Made by a program: the position numbers and the translations under genes. A stretch of DNA of 64,000 nucleotides from Bin55 sp963667455 (GTDB taxonomy: Bacteria; Pseudomonadota; Gammaproteobacteria; Pseudomonadales; Azotimanducaceae). The stretch spans positions 1-64,000 of the forward strand of contig CAXXFR010000014.1 in the NCBI GenBank assembly GCA_963667455.2, given 5' to 3'. The notes under the pieces are model-generated. The model made no database searches and was not told where the DNA came from. It saw only the letters and a list, made by a program, of their open reading frames with translations. This document shows positions 25,622 through 35,793 of this stretch, piece by piece (positions within the stretch are counted from its first letter, which is position 1; the number at the start of each line of letters is the position of its first letter).

Positions 25622-27048
25622 ACGGGTCCGTCCTTTCTCGATCCTGGTGCGCGTACGAAACACCGTTCTTCACCGTGTACTCGGACTTGAAGAGTCGCGA
25701 TGCTATTCGCATTTCGCGCGACCTTCTCGCATTTCACAATGCGTCGAGCGTTCTACTTGCTCCGAACGCCATCGAAGGCACCTCGATGAACATCGTGCTG
25801 TTTCGTTATCAACGCGAGTTCGTTAGGGAGTTTCGTCAGTCGAAGTTCGTCGGCATCATGCAACCTTCGTTTCAGGAGCACAAGCTTCTGTTGGCTGCAA
25901 ACGTTCGTGGCAAGGAGTACACGCGTGTTCCTTTTCACGAATATGCTCATTACATCATACGGTCGAGACTCGAAAGGCCTGCACCTAGGTGGCTTGAGGA
26001 AGGTCTCGCACAGTATCTCTCCACTCTCAAAATCGAAAGCTCGGATCGTGCTAGCGCCGGTGCATGGGAAAGACGTCGGGTTCTTGTCTCCTTCTTGGAA
26101 TCGAAGCACAAGGATTGGGCGGAAATTCTCGACTTCGACATCATGCATTCAGATGCCGAGGACCTGCTCGTTCAGTATGACGTGGCGTGGGTACTCGTTC
26201 ACTATCTGGTTCACGGTTTTGATGGGCCATCCGAGGATTCTCCTTTTGATCGAGTCAGTCAACTCCTGGAACGGGTCAACGCCGGAGAAGACGCACTGGC
26301 AAGCTACATGTCGATTACCAATACTGACGAAGAAGAACTGGACCGCGCACTGTACGAGTACCTAACGACCGAACAGGAACCCATGGAGTTCAGATTCGAA
26401 TCGGTCGATGCGGCGGTTACCGAAAAAGGCTGCCTGGACGTGGAAGAGCGCTACATGCTGCTGGCCGACTCAATCGCCGAATTCAATGTACAACGCGCAC
26501 ACTACATCCTGTTTCGATTGAATCGCATACGACCTGGTAACTATCACGTGCTTGCGGCACTCTCTGAAGTTACCCGGGGCGATGCCGACCTCTCTCTTGC
26601 ATACGCAATGCAGGCCTATCGCTTGAACCCCAATGATGCCGAAACAAATATCGTCAAAGCATCGGCACTGATCCGAGTCTGCGTTGAAGTCCAAGACAGC
26701 AGCTGCAACAAGCTTCTACAAGAGGCTCAAGAGTTATTCCTAAAGGCATTGGAAATCAACCACTTGAGAGTGGACGCAGCATTCGGACTGGGAATTCTCT
26801 ATCTCAACGAAGGGCGTGCCGGAGACGCGTTGAACTATCTTCGAGTTGCACACCGCCATGCTCCTTGGTCCGCACGTGTCAACTTTCACTTGGGAGAAGC
26901 GTTCCGCCAGTTGGGAGACTACGAGAAAGCAACGGACTACCTAACGATTGCGACCCATTGGGAAACTGATGCCTTGAGAAAAGAAAACATGGAGCAAGTG
27001 CTCGCATTGGTCGAACGCCAACACTCCGAGCCCCTCCCTGCTGAGTGA
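25522..27048 (+). CDS. Exported putative zinc metallopeptidase with TPR repeats
   Basis: About 508 residues if GTG 25522 is used. That start places a neat signal peptide (KPLLKQLLAGLLLVLISVSAYG) at the front; the frame is open upstream to 25408. FHEYAHYIIRSRL (HExxH) followed by PRWLEEGLAQYLS (the Glu ligand) forms a gluzincin-like zinc site near residue 145, as in peptidase MA/DUF1570-type proteins. The C-terminal half has tetratricopeptide-like helices (ILFRLNRIRPGNYHVLAALSE through the final HWETDALRKENMEQVLAL). It is probably a periplasmic or lipid-anchored protease or scaffold. Substrate unknown. Confidence 0.7.
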   Translation: MNLQAPSKRERPAKPLLKQLLAGLLLVLISVSAYGSVLSRSWCAYETPFFTVYSDLKSRDAIRISRDLLAFHNASSVLLAPNAIEGTSMNIVLFRYQREFVREFRQSKFVGIMQPSFQEHKLLLAANVRGKEYTRVPFHEYAHYIIRSRLERPAPRWLEEGLAQYLSTLKIESSDRASAGAWERRRVLVSFLESKHKDWAEILDFDIMHSDAEDLLVQYDVAWVLVHYLVHGFDGPSEDSPFDRVSQLLERVNAGEDALASYMSITNTDEEELDRALYEYLTTEQEPMEFRFESVDAAVTEKGCLDVEERYMLLADSIAEFNVQRAHYILFRLNRIRPGNYHVLAALSEVTRGDADLSLAYAMQAYRLNPNDAETNIVKASALIRVCVEVQDSSCNKLLQEAQELFLKALEINHLRVDAAFGLGILYLNEGRAGDALNYLRVAHRHAPWSARVNFHLGEAFRQLGDYEKATDYLTIATHWETDALRKENMEQVLALVERQHSEPLPAE

Positions 27049-27126
27049 ATCCGATTTCCACCTGGGCCTAGCCTGCACCACATACAATTCGGTCGATTTT
27101 CCTAAGCGGTTCACGTTTTGAACGAC

Positions 27127-28368
27127 ATGAAATTCGGTGCGTTTCTCGCACCCCACCATCCGATTGGAGAACATCCCACACTTCAGTTGCAGAGTGACCT
27201 CGAACTAGTCAGACACTTGGATGTTCTTGGCTTCGACGAATTCTGGTGCGGTGAACATCATTCGACGGGTTGGGAAACCATCGGCTCTCCAGAACTTTTT
27301 CTGGCGGCGGCCGCGGAGCGCACAAACCGGATCATGCTGGGAACTGGAGTCGTCTCACTTCCCTACCACCATCCCTTCATGGTTGCGCAACGCATTACGC
27401 AACTCGATCACCAATCACGGGGTCGAGTGATTTTCGGATCCGGACCAGGTGCCCTACCCTCCGATGCCCACACACTTGGAGTCGATCCGATGCTGCTACG
27501 CGACCGACAAGACGAAGCCATAGGTGTGATTCGACGACTATTTGAATCCGATGAACGATTCTCGGTCGAGAGCGAGTGGTTTACGTTGCGAGACGCGAAA
27601 CTCCAGCTCAAACCACTTCAGAAGAATCTCGAATTTGCCGTTGCCTCTCTTATCAGCCCGTCCGGCATGACGTTAGCAGGTAAGCATGGAACCGGAGTGC
27701 TATCGGTGGGATCTACTTCCCAGGCTGGGATTCAAGCATTGCCGACACAGTGGGGATTCGCCGAAGATTCTGCGAAGAAGCACGGCAACACGGTTGACCG
27801 TAGTCGATGGCGAATCGTGCTCAATTGGCACATTGCCGAGACTCGCGACAAGGCACGACAGCAAGCCAAAGATGGGTTGCTTCGACACAACAACGAGTAC
27901 TTGGTTGGAACATTGGCGGCAGGAGAAGGAGCCATCTACAAGGACGCCGACGAAGCAGTTGACGCAATGGCTTTCAGTCCGGGCAGTGTGAACGTTGTCG
28001 GAACCCCCGAAGATTTGGTCGCTCGTATCCACGACCTGTACGAGCTTTCAGGAGGATTCGGTGCAGCTATCGGTTTTGTGCACGATTGGGCAAATCGTGA
28101 AGATAGCCGCAACAGTTGGGATCTAGTCGCTCGATATGTGATTCCAGAAGTAAACGGGATGCTTCATGACTATCGAGAGTCGAACGTCTACGTCATTGAG
28201 AACCGAGATTCTTGGCAACGGGCCGGCTTGGCGATCATGACCAAGATACAGGAAAACGAACGTGCTCGGGCAGCGATGCAAGCTCAGCAGGAAGCAGCGC
28301 GATCAACGACCGCTCTACAAGCTCATGCAGCATCGGAGATGGACGAAGACTCCAAGCCAGCCGACTAG
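27127..28368 (+). CDS. LLM class flavin-dependent oxidoreductase (luciferase-like monooxygenase)
   Basis: 413 residues from ATG 27127, MKFGAFLAPHHP; a TTG at 27118 would add three. Landmarks are FDEFWCGEHHSTGWET near residue 40, MLGTGVVSLPYHHPFMVAQRI and RVIFGSGPGALPSDAHTLGVDP. This profile is that of the FMN-dependent two-component monooxygenase subgroup related to alkanal monooxygenase and limonene monooxygenase. An added C-terminal tail (residues about 375-413, Ala/Gln-rich) is not part of the barrel. It overlaps by four bases the end of the convergent acyl-CoA dehydrogenase-like gene. A reductase partner is not visible. Confidence 0.85.
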   Translation: MKFGAFLAPHHPIGEHPTLQLQSDLELVRHLDVLGFDEFWCGEHHSTGWETIGSPELFLAAAAERTNRIMLGTGVVSLPYHHPFMVAQRITQLDHQSRGRVIFGSGPGALPSDAHTLGVDPMLLRDRQDEAIGVIRRLFESDERFSVESEWFTLRDAKLQLKPLQKNLEFAVASLISPSGMTLAGKHGTGVLSVGSTSQAGIQALPTQWGFAEDSAKKHGNTVDRSRWRIVLNWHIAETRDKARQQAKDGLLRHNNEYLVGTLAAGEGAIYKDADEAVDAMAFSPGSVNVVGTPEDLVARIHDLYELSGGFGAAIGFVHDWANREDSRNSWDLVARYVIPEVNGMLHDYRESNVYVIENRDSWQRAGLAIMTKIQENERARAAMQAQQEAARSTTALQAHAASEMDEDSKPAD

Positions 28369-29507
28369 AACACCCCGCTCTTGAGCTCCTGCCCTAAAAC
28401 ATGCGTGCCAACTGTTTGGTAGTGCGCTTCACGACCCTGAACCTGCTGCGTGATTACGTGGATATCCTGGAATTTCCGTTGAATCGGAGTTGATTCGAAT
28501 ATTGCTGTGGAGCCACTGAGGTTGTACACGATATCGACCACCTCGGCAGACTGACGTATGGCATGTGTACCAGCAAGCCTTAGACGGATTCGATCGTCCA
28601 GCGTGATGGCCCCGGACCTACATGTGTTTTCCCAGACTTCCCTGACACAATCGTAGAGAAAGGACTTGGCACCGCCCCATAGACCTTCTGCAAGACCGAT
28701 CTTGCTTTGAACTACAGGATCTTGAGCCAATGTGTTGCGTGCAAATTGAGCTTTCTTAGCTAGTGCGAGATCGACAACGCAATCGATCGCCGAACGCGCC
28801 GTGCCGAGCGCCACACATCCGAATCCACAAGCAAACAAGAGCGACTGGGGAATGATGTACAACGGTCCCTTTTCAACAGGAGGTTGATCCAATCTCATAG
28901 CCCGCCCGCGTGGAACCGAATGGTTTTTGGCTTCAAAGCTAAAGCTCCCAGTTCCTCGCAATCCATGAACCTGCCAGACATCGAGTAAACCAAGTTCCGA
29001 TTTCGGAATGAAGTGCAACAGCGTTGGATGGCCGGAGGGTCCATTGGCGATTGCCGCGAGCCAATTTGCATGTCGGCTTCCGCTTGAGAAGTTCCACTTG
29101 CCGTTGAGACGGTAGCCGTCTCCTTCCAAACTGTAGGTTGCACCACTGGGAGGACCGTTTCCCACCACTCCGTCGCTATCGCCCCAAACCGCTTCCGCAA
29201 GAGCACGAGGAGCACGACCTGCATGAGTCGCGAACACTGCACCTTGATTAACGCACCAACCTACGCTCGCATCGGCGTGAGAGACCAGTCGAACAACGTC
29301 GAGGTACTCCGGGAATTCCATTTCGTCTCCCCCAAGCGACTGGGGAACGAGGAGTCGAAAGATGTTCAAGCTCTTGAGCCGATCTGCCAACGATGAAGGC
29401 AATTCCCTTTCCCGGTCGATCGCTTCGCCGTGCGCAACGATGTCTGGGTGGATCTCTCGGACTCGATCCAACGCTGACGTGGAGTGTTGAGCGGTTGCTA
29501 CGGTCAT
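28365..29507 (-). CDS. Acyl-CoA dehydrogenase-fold flavin monooxygenase (HsaA-like)
   Basis: 380 residues from ATG 29507; a TTG at 29519 is the only alternative. The N-terminal helical domain (RLLVPQSLGGDEMEFPEYLDVVRLVSHADASVGWCVNQG), the middle strand domain (YRLNGKWNFSSGSRHANWLAA) and the C-terminal helices are those of the acyl-CoA dehydrogenase superfamily branch. That branch includes HsaA, HpaB-type and IacA-type flavin monooxygenases (C-terminal domain type 2). The usual catalytic Glu of true dehydrogenases is not evident. It probably hydroxylates an aromatic or steroid-like substrate, with reduced flavin supplied by a separate reductase. Its position next to an LLM gene fits a catabolic island. 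Confidence 0.75.
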   Translation of the reverse strand: MTVATAQHSTSALDRVREIHPDIVAHGEAIDRERELPSSLADRLKSLNIFRLLVPQSLGGDEMEFPEYLDVVRLVSHADASVGWCVNQGAVFATHAGRAPRALAEAVWGDSDGVVGNGPPSGATYSLEGDGYRLNGKWNFSSGSRHANWLAAIANGPSGHPTLLHFIPKSELGLLDVWQVHGLRGTGSFSFEAKNHSVPRGRAMRLDQPPVEKGPLYIIPQSLLFACGFGCVALGTARSAIDCVVDLALAKKAQFARNTLAQDPVVQSKIGLAEGLWGGAKSFLYDCVREVWENTCRSGAITLDDRIRLRLAGTHAIRQSAEVVDIVYNLSGSTAIFESTPIQRKFQDIHVITQQVQGREAHYQTVGTHVLGQELKSGVF

Positions 29508-29635
29508 GGTACGGTCCAAAACGCTCGTGCTAGTTTACGGAATCTAATTGGCCACAGATGCTGTGGAGCTTGAAGTTCAGAGAGAGATTGTCTCCCCCGC
29601 CACCAAGTTTGCACCCACTATTCCCAAAAAGAAAA

Positions 29636-29667
29636 CGCGGCGCGGATTCTTTGAGATCCGCGCCGCG
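29636..29667 (-). terminator. Intrinsic terminator of the TonB receptor gene
   Basis: A perfect 12-base-pair GC-rich stem (29636-29647 with 29656-29667) encloses an eight-base loop. On the minus strand it is followed by TTTTCTTTTT (29626-29635). It begins about 25 bases after the receptor stop codon, the classical rho-independent arrangement. Confidence 0.9.
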
Positions 29668-29691
29668 TCCCTATTCGACTAGGTCAAGTCT

Positions 29692-32600
29692 CTACATGGA
29701 AACTCGCATCGCCAGGAACCAGTATCGTCCCAGGGCGTCGTAGGAGCCCGGGAAGACGTTGCCATTGCCCGAAATTGACGGGCCGGCGGCGTTTCCAGCG
29801 ATGGGTGGATCAACGTCCAACAGGTTGTTGACGCCACCACGCAAGGTGGTCATGTCGTTGATTTCGTACATTCCAGCTACATCCAAGTAGTGGACTGCAT
29901 CAAGATCAGGATTTGTGCCTGCGCTATCGTCCATCCCCGCCGTAAAGCGCCACATCGCGCTGACGGTCAACGGATATCGGTCACTCGTTAGCGTCGCTCT
30001 GAGATTATTGCGAAACTGAGGTACTGGATAGCCGCAGACGCCTCCCCATTGGCCAAGACAGTCTTCAACCGGAGCTGAAGCAGCTTCCTGGAGATCCCAC
30101 TTCGTCATGAAGCCCAAGACGTTGTTGATGTCAACGTCGCCGAACATCGACCAGTAGAAGGAGTAGTTGGCAGTCACATCTATTCCAGACACTTCTTCAA
30201 CTGCTAAGTTGTCATTCAGTGCGACGATGTGTCCACTACTGTCCACCTCGGATCCGATCCACAGATCTCCACGCGCCGAACTACGCTTGACGAGTGCGCA
30301 CTGTTGGTCATTGCCGTCGAGGCACTCATTCAAAATGGCTTCTGGGGTCTGATTTGAAATTCCAAGTTCGATTGTTACGGTGTACCAATCCAAGGCCACG
30401 TCCAGAGTGGGTGCGAACGAAGGAGTCCACACGAATCCGAGCGCAAACGTATCCGATTCTTCAGGACTCACATCGGGATTTCCACCCTGCAGGAAGTTGT
30501 ACTGTCCCGCTGGCGAGTGCTGAATGTTGCCGAACTGTGCAGCTGTTACACCACTTCGCTGACATTCCGCAAGCGTTCGACCCGAACTGGTCTGGCCATT
30601 CGTAACCGGCCCGCCGCAGGGATCTGCCGACATATCGAAGAGATTAAATCCTTGGGGTGTGAATAGCTCGCGGACATTGGCGGCTCGAACAGCTCTTTGA
30701 ATGCTGCCGCGAACCGACCATTCTGCATCGATATCCCAGCCAAGGCGAAAGCCCCAAGTGTTGGTTTGGTGCCCAGTGGAGTAGTCGGAGAACCGATATC
30801 CCACATTGAGTTCGAGATTCTCGACGAATTCCCTGCCTTCGGTAATGGGTACGTTTCCTTCGACGAACAGTTCAGCAACGTCGTATTCACCCGCCACGGG
30901 GTTGGTCGCGCCGCCTTGTCCGGCACCTTCGCCATTGCGATAGCCTTCATCAGGATCAAACGTCATGCCTTCAGAACGAGCTTCAAATCCAAATACGACG
31001 TCGAGTCCATTGTCCGAAGTCGGTAGTTGCCAGCCGTATTCGCCCATGTTGCCGGCGATGTAGGCCATGAAGACTTCCTGCTCGGTAGTTCCGCGGGCGA
31101 ACAGAGGCAAGACCAAGTAGTCAATCATGCTTTGCTGAACAGCACCGGTCTCGAAGATGTTCCACGGCACGCAATTGCCATCAGTACCGTCCAAGACGGA
31201 CCGGCATACCGGATCGCCTGTGACAGGATGCGGCAATGCGTCAAGCGCTCTTTTGATCTTCGTGGTGCCGAGGTCGTTTTGGTAAGTGTTTTCCATGCTC
31301 ACGACGGAACGCTGAACGAATGCGTCGTAACGCCAGGTCTCGTTGATGTCTCCCTGCGATCCAAGAACCATCCGGAAGTTGGTGTGCCGGAGATCTTGAC
31401 GTCGTGGGCCACCCTCGATGTTTCTTCGGCCGATGTAGACGTTGATGAAGTCATCCTCTCGGTTCTGACAGAAAGCGCCGTCCATGAACGAATCTCGTTG
31501 TGCATCGCTGCCTAACGTTGCGAGATAGTCGTCTAGTGCAGTTTGTTGGTCTGCTGAGAGTCTAGCTTCGGTGAGGAGGTTGTACTGCTGGTCACTCAGG
31601 AATGGATTTGCACAGCTCAGCCTGCTAGTCACAAAGAATGCGCCGGAAGGTGCGATTTGGGATACAGAACGGTCGTCCATGAACATTAGCTCGACGTACA
31701 CCTCGCTGAAGTCGTTGAGCTGATAGGAGCCAAACCCGCCAAAAGCGTAGCGTTCATCGGGTCGTTGGAAGTAATTCAAAGGACCGTAGTTGAAGAGCGT
31801 TCCTGCCCGAGGTACGAATTCTGATCCTGCTACTTTGTAGTCGAATCCAATTGGTCCGCCTGCGAAATTCGTGAACCGACCTTCGGGAATCGTGCTGGAA
31901 CCCCAGCAGGAGTCTGCAGAGTTGTTGAGTGCACACGCACTGTAGTCACGATTGGCCTGCCGAACGGCTTTGATGTCACGATAGGACGCATATAGAGTGA
32001 TGTTTCCTCGGCCATCTTCCAGGTTCCCGCCCATAAGCATCGATACCTGGGTCATAGTGCCGTCGGTCACGTTGTCGTCGGGTAGTGCAAAACCGCTATT
32101 GCGAACGATCCCTTGAACGTCGCCATCGTCATTTGCGTGGTTGTAGGCACTTTGTTGAACCGTGAATTCAAAACCCTCGTACCAGTCCTTGAGTTTGAAG
32201 TTGATGACTCCGGCAACGGCGTCCGATCCATAGGCCGCCGATGCGCCACCGGTCAAGATCTCGACGTTGTCAACCAGAACACCAGGAATTTGGTTGATGT
32301 CCACGGGCGTACCGATAGGCGAGCCCGCTGGCAATCTGCGTCCGTTGAGCAAAACGAGGGTTCGAACGCTACCAAGATTGCGTAGGTCAACGGTAGCAGT
32401 TCCGGATGCTCCGTTCGATTGACCGGTGTTCTGCTTCGACCAGACCTGCGGTAGATTGCGCAGCATGTCTTCAACACGTACGGTTCCTTGCAGATTGAGC
32501 TCTTCTCCGTCGATTTGAACCAGCGGAGTCGACGACTCGGTGTCGGATTGAAGAATCCGTGACCCAGTCACGATGATCTCTTCGATTTCCTCTTCAGGAG

Positions 32601-32712
32601 CATCTTGTGCATTGATGGGTAATCCCAAGTGCAACAACACAGCCGCTCCAACGAGCGTCAGGCCCGTGCGTAGGCTGTCGAGCCGTGAAGAGCTAGGCAC
32701 AATGCGATTCAT
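29692..32712 (-). CDS. TonB-dependent outer membrane receptor
   Basis: 1006 residues with a signal peptide (LTLVGAAVLLHLGLPINAQDA). Near residue 43 comes the TonB box-like EIIVTGSRI. The plug domain follows (VEDMLRNLPQVWSKQ, DLRNLGSVRTLVLLNGRRLP, VEILTGGASAAYGSDAVAGVINF), and then a long beta-barrel ends in an aromatic-containing strand (YWFLAMRVSM). The plug type is common in marine gammaproteobacterial receptors for sugars, peptides or unknown ligands. Typical barrel motifs (RGSIQRAVRAANVRELFTP) are present. It imports a ligand through the outer membrane using TonB energy. No substrate-specific neighbours are present. It ends with its own terminator. Confidence 0.93.
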   Translation of the reverse strand: MNRIVPSSSRLDSLRTGLTLVGAAVLLHLGLPINAQDAPEEEIEEIIVTGSRILQSDTESSTPLVQIDGEELNLQGTVRVEDMLRNLPQVWSKQNTGQSNGASGTATVDLRNLGSVRTLVLLNGRRLPAGSPIGTPVDINQIPGVLVDNVEILTGGASAAYGSDAVAGVINFKLKDWYEGFEFTVQQSAYNHANDDGDVQGIVRNSGFALPDDNVTDGTMTQVSMLMGGNLEDGRGNITLYASYRDIKAVRQANRDYSACALNNSADSCWGSSTIPEGRFTNFAGGPIGFDYKVAGSEFVPRAGTLFNYGPLNYFQRPDERYAFGGFGSYQLNDFSEVYVELMFMDDRSVSQIAPSGAFFVTSRLSCANPFLSDQQYNLLTEARLSADQQTALDDYLATLGSDAQRDSFMDGAFCQNREDDFINVYIGRRNIEGGPRRQDLRHTNFRMVLGSQGDINETWRYDAFVQRSVVSMENTYQNDLGTTKIKRALDALPHPVTGDPVCRSVLDGTDGNCVPWNIFETGAVQQSMIDYLVLPLFARGTTEQEVFMAYIAGNMGEYGWQLPTSDNGLDVVFGFEARSEGMTFDPDEGYRNGEGAGQGGATNPVAGEYDVAELFVEGNVPITEGREFVENLELNVGYRFSDYSTGHQTNTWGFRLGWDIDAEWSVRGSIQRAVRAANVRELFTPQGFNLFDMSADPCGGPVTNGQTSSGRTLAECQRSGVTAAQFGNIQHSPAGQYNFLQGGNPDVSPEESDTFALGFVWTPSFAPTLDVALDWYTVTIELGISNQTPEAILNECLDGNDQQCALVKRSSARGDLWIGSEVDSSGHIVALNDNLAVEEVSGIDVTANYSFYWSMFGDVDINNVLGFMTKWDLQEAASAPVEDCLGQWGGVCGYPVPQFRNNLRATLTSDRYPLTVSAMWRFTAGMDDSAGTNPDLDAVHYLDVAGMYEINDMTTLRGGVNNLLDVDPPIAGNAAGPSISGNGNVFPGSYDALGRYWFLAMRVSM

Positions 32713-33246
32713 TCGTTACCTCCAAATGGGTAGTTGCTTTCCTCAATCGACGACAGTTATGTACTTGCAGACACTGCTCAGCCGATGAGTAAGGTTGTTT
32801 GCCTGTTGATTCGATGCAATGAGAGTATCGACCGTTACGGTCTCTGACCTAACTAAAGGTTGGGGAACAGTTGTGGTTCCGACGTTAGCCGCGTGAGTTC
32901 GTTGCTCAGCTCAGGGTCTCGAGACGCAATGGCAGGCTTCACGCTCATATTCGAGCGCAGGTATTTTACACGAATAAAGTGCTCGAAGCTGAGCATTGCT
33001 ACTGAAAGTTACAAAATTATTGCCGTGAACTAACAGTTACTGGCTTTTCATTTCATCCAACTTGAAGATCGGTCATGATCCGATGATGATGCTCCAGCGA
33101 CTCTCGTAGTATCGTGACTAGACTGGAGGACAAGTACCGCCCTAACACACCCGAGATCATCAGAGATCGACCGCAAGTACTCTGCGCGGAAGGCGACTAG
33201 AAGATCCCCGAACTCACACTTTGAATTAGATGAGTGTGATCGGCAA
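32713..33246. other. Intergenic region upstream of the TonB receptor
   Basis: About 530 bases without a convincing gene lie between the receptor start and the stop of the DUF262 fusion. It is AT-richer than the neighbours around 32940-33060 and probably contains the receptor promoter. No clear operator repeat was identified. Confidence 0.4.
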
Positions 33247-35568
33247 TTAGGACTTCCAACGCTTGGATCGATAGTCCAACAACTCCGGACCGGACAGTTC
33301 CTGGGTCGAATTGTTCAATCGCACATGAAACGCTTGTTCATGACCTAATCCTGATGCGAACACTGGATCCACACCCGGTCGTACATCCATACGCGCAATC
33401 GTCTTGCCTTCAAGAGAGTGATAGGAGATCGCGACATCCGTAGTTGCCACTTTCCCAATCGAAGTCTTCAATGCACCAGTCAACCATAGCTCCCATCCGT
33501 CGCGGTCGCGGCCTCTTACATATGAGTAGTCCAGATCGATTCCAATTGGTCTGCCGTTGTCATCAACTCCGATGAGCAATGTGCCTCCGTTCGTATTCAT
33601 GAAAGCTGCAATCGTCTTTACCACAGACCAAGTAACTGCATCGTCTGTCGCTTTGGTGTGCATGTTGTGCCGTGCTGTGGACTTAAACTCGAGCTCAGTT
33701 GACTCGCCAGATTGAATCAACACCGCCAATTGCTCTTCTCCCACACCTTCTGCTGCAAACGGGCTCTCGCTACGATCCGCTCTTCGATTAGCAGGCTTGC
33801 CCATCGCACTCTCTACTTGCCTTAATTGGCTCTCAAAGCGTTCATTGAAGAACTGCGCGAAATCGTCTCGACGAATCGAGAGTGGATCGATGTCATGCGA
33901 GCGTAGGAATCCGTCAAGCACGTGCGGTTCTATGCGATCAGATTTCTCAATTCGTGGAAGATAACCGCTGGGTGCGTTTCCTCCCATACGCTTGTATGTG
34001 TGAGCATCCAACGCTGTCTTGTTCACAATCGTATTTGCAATCCGTGCATCGATCTGGTTTTCTTCACACCATCGTCGTGGAAATATGTGACGAATGTCGA
34101 TTGCGTGTTCAATATAGGCGTTCTCGTCGATCGGTTGCCCGGTCACAAAGTCACGGCTACCCTGTTTCATTTGAAGGGCGTAGAGCCCTTTATACGCGGC
34201 ACTGTTGCGAGATCGAAGCGTAAGTAGTCTGTCGGCTTGAAATTGTGCTGCGCGTACAGTTCGTGGGAAAGCAGTTTCGTCATTCAGAATCCATTCAATG
34301 CAATCTTCCAAGTCAATAGCAAATCGAGTTTCGGTCGCCCCGTGATACATCTCCCCAAGTACGCCGCACCAAAACCATTGTCCTAACATCTGTTGCGCCG
34401 CATAGTGTTCAGCCTCGTTACCCAATCGGGCGAAAATAGCTCCTAGAGGAACTAGCTGTGTAGCGTAGGGCAGATCGTTGGACTTGAAAATCCTCTGGCT
34501 GTGTAGGAACGGTACTGAACTCATCAGTCCGTTCTCGGCTACATCGGCCCATCTTCGATAGTCCTCGAGGGTCAGTCTCAGCACGTCTCTTCGCTTGCAC
34601 GAGACGGCTGGAGCCCTCTCGTCTACAGACGTGTCTGCCTCATGGGACCGACGTCGATCATATGTCGCCAACAGTGTCACAATCTGCAGAAACGTCTTTC
34701 CGTCAACTAACTCCAAGAGTTCGTGTTGCGAAAGGTTATCTCTCCTCTGATCCCAGTCTTTACGTAACTCGAAATTTCCAGCTGCAAACGTAGCAGTCAG
34801 CAGTTCGAACACCGTAAGGGTGACTCCTCCAGTATTGACTTTCTCGAACACTTGGCAGACGGCTTCTTTCGGAGTCGATTTTGCGAGCTGTATTGTTGGC
34901 ACCTGATATTGAAGGAACGGGACAATGATTGCAGCTTGAAACTGTTTCCATTTTTCAATCCTAGCTGCCATGTCTCCGGGTCCCGATTCAATGTATTTCA
35001 TCTGCCAGTCCATCGTCCGGCCTCCATCGAGCACAATTTCCAAGGGAAACATCTCTGCCGCGATTTCCCGCTCCCTCGTACTCAGATCGAGATCGATTCG
35101 ACGCCCAAAATCGCTCCGGACAACTCGATCTGAAGGTACTCCAACAATTCCTTCCTCTTCACGATCTGCTTCCGGATCCGTGCATGCTGTGATGTACGCG
35201 TAGTAATGGCGTCCTACTTCATTGCCTTTGTTGTCGCGTGTCGCGACCGGTTCGGATGAGTGCAATGCTTGGAACAAGGATGTCAGTCTTTGTTGGCCAT
35301 CCAAGAGAAGAATGTCAGGGTCTGACGGTGTACCTTGTTTAACACCCTCTAGTAGTCGCGCCTTGAAGTTCACGTCGGGATTGCCCGCGGCAAGCGTCAT
35401 GACTGCACCGATCGGATATGAAAGCGAGACCGAAGCCAACAGGCTTCGAATGTGATCGTCGTCCCACACCCATCCTCGTTGGAAATCCGGTAACTGCAAG
35501 TCCCCTCTAGCCCCTTGATCGAGCAATTGCGCAATTGGCAATTCGTCACTTGCAAATTTCTTTTCCAA
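33247..35568 (-). CDS. DUF262-DUF1524-AlbA_2 fusion protein, candidate defence nuclease
   Basis: 773 residues with three recognisable parts. Residues about 10-250 are DUF262 (GmrS/ParB-like): LQLPDFQRGWVWDD and LLLDGQQRLTSLFQAL, where DGQQR is the NTP-site hallmark. Residues about 485-570 resemble the DUF1524 HNH region of GmrSD nucleases: IDIRHIFPRRWCEEN, then NKTALDAHTYKRMGG. Residues about 620-740 are an AlbA_2/Schlafen-type domain: ESTELEFKSTAR and AAFMNTNGGTLLIGVDDNG. GmrSD proteins cut glucosylated phage DNA. Fusion to AlbA_2 is less common and may add nucleic-acid or NTP sensing. The methylase gene lies 225 bp upstream, suggesting a joint restriction-type system. Function inferred. Confidence 0.75.
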   Translation of the reverse strand: MEKKFASDELPIAQLLDQGARGDLQLPDFQRGWVWDDDHIRSLLASVSLSYPIGAVMTLAAGNPDVNFKARLLEGVKQGTPSDPDILLLDGQQRLTSLFQALHSSEPVATRDNKGNEVGRHYYAYITACTDPEADREEEGIVGVPSDRVVRSDFGRRIDLDLSTREREIAAEMFPLEIVLDGGRTMDWQMKYIESGPGDMAARIEKWKQFQAAIIVPFLQYQVPTIQLAKSTPKEAVCQVFEKVNTGGVTLTVFELLTATFAAGNFELRKDWDQRRDNLSQHELLELVDGKTFLQIVTLLATYDRRRSHEADTSVDERAPAVSCKRRDVLRLTLEDYRRWADVAENGLMSSVPFLHSQRIFKSNDLPYATQLVPLGAIFARLGNEAEHYAAQQMLGQWFWCGVLGEMYHGATETRFAIDLEDCIEWILNDETAFPRTVRAAQFQADRLLTLRSRNSAAYKGLYALQMKQGSRDFVTGQPIDENAYIEHAIDIRHIFPRRWCEENQIDARIANTIVNKTALDAHTYKRMGGNAPSGYLPRIEKSDRIEPHVLDGFLRSHDIDPLSIRRDDFAQFFNERFESQLRQVESAMGKPANRRADRSESPFAAEGVGEEQLAVLIQSGESTELEFKSTARHNMHTKATDDAVTWSVVKTIAAFMNTNGGTLLIGVDDNGRPIGIDLDYSYVRGRDRDGWELWLTGALKTSIGKVATTDVAISYHSLEGKTIARMDVRPGVDPVFASGLGHEQAFHVRLNNSTQELSGPELLDYRSKRWKS

Positions 35569-35793
35569 CAGTCTTTCTCCTCTTAATTTAGACGAGGGGG
35601 TTCCATCACCAATGAATTTCCGAACATCGAGCTACCCCCACCCCAGCTTCACAGGTGTTGTGTGCATTTGAGATGGACACTTCGCTACAGATCGTTAGCA
35701 AGAAACACTCTCGACAAACAAGACCGATCAAAGCAGAGATTCCATCAATTCTTGCTTGAACGATCGTTGGCTTAATCGACTCGACCGACTCCC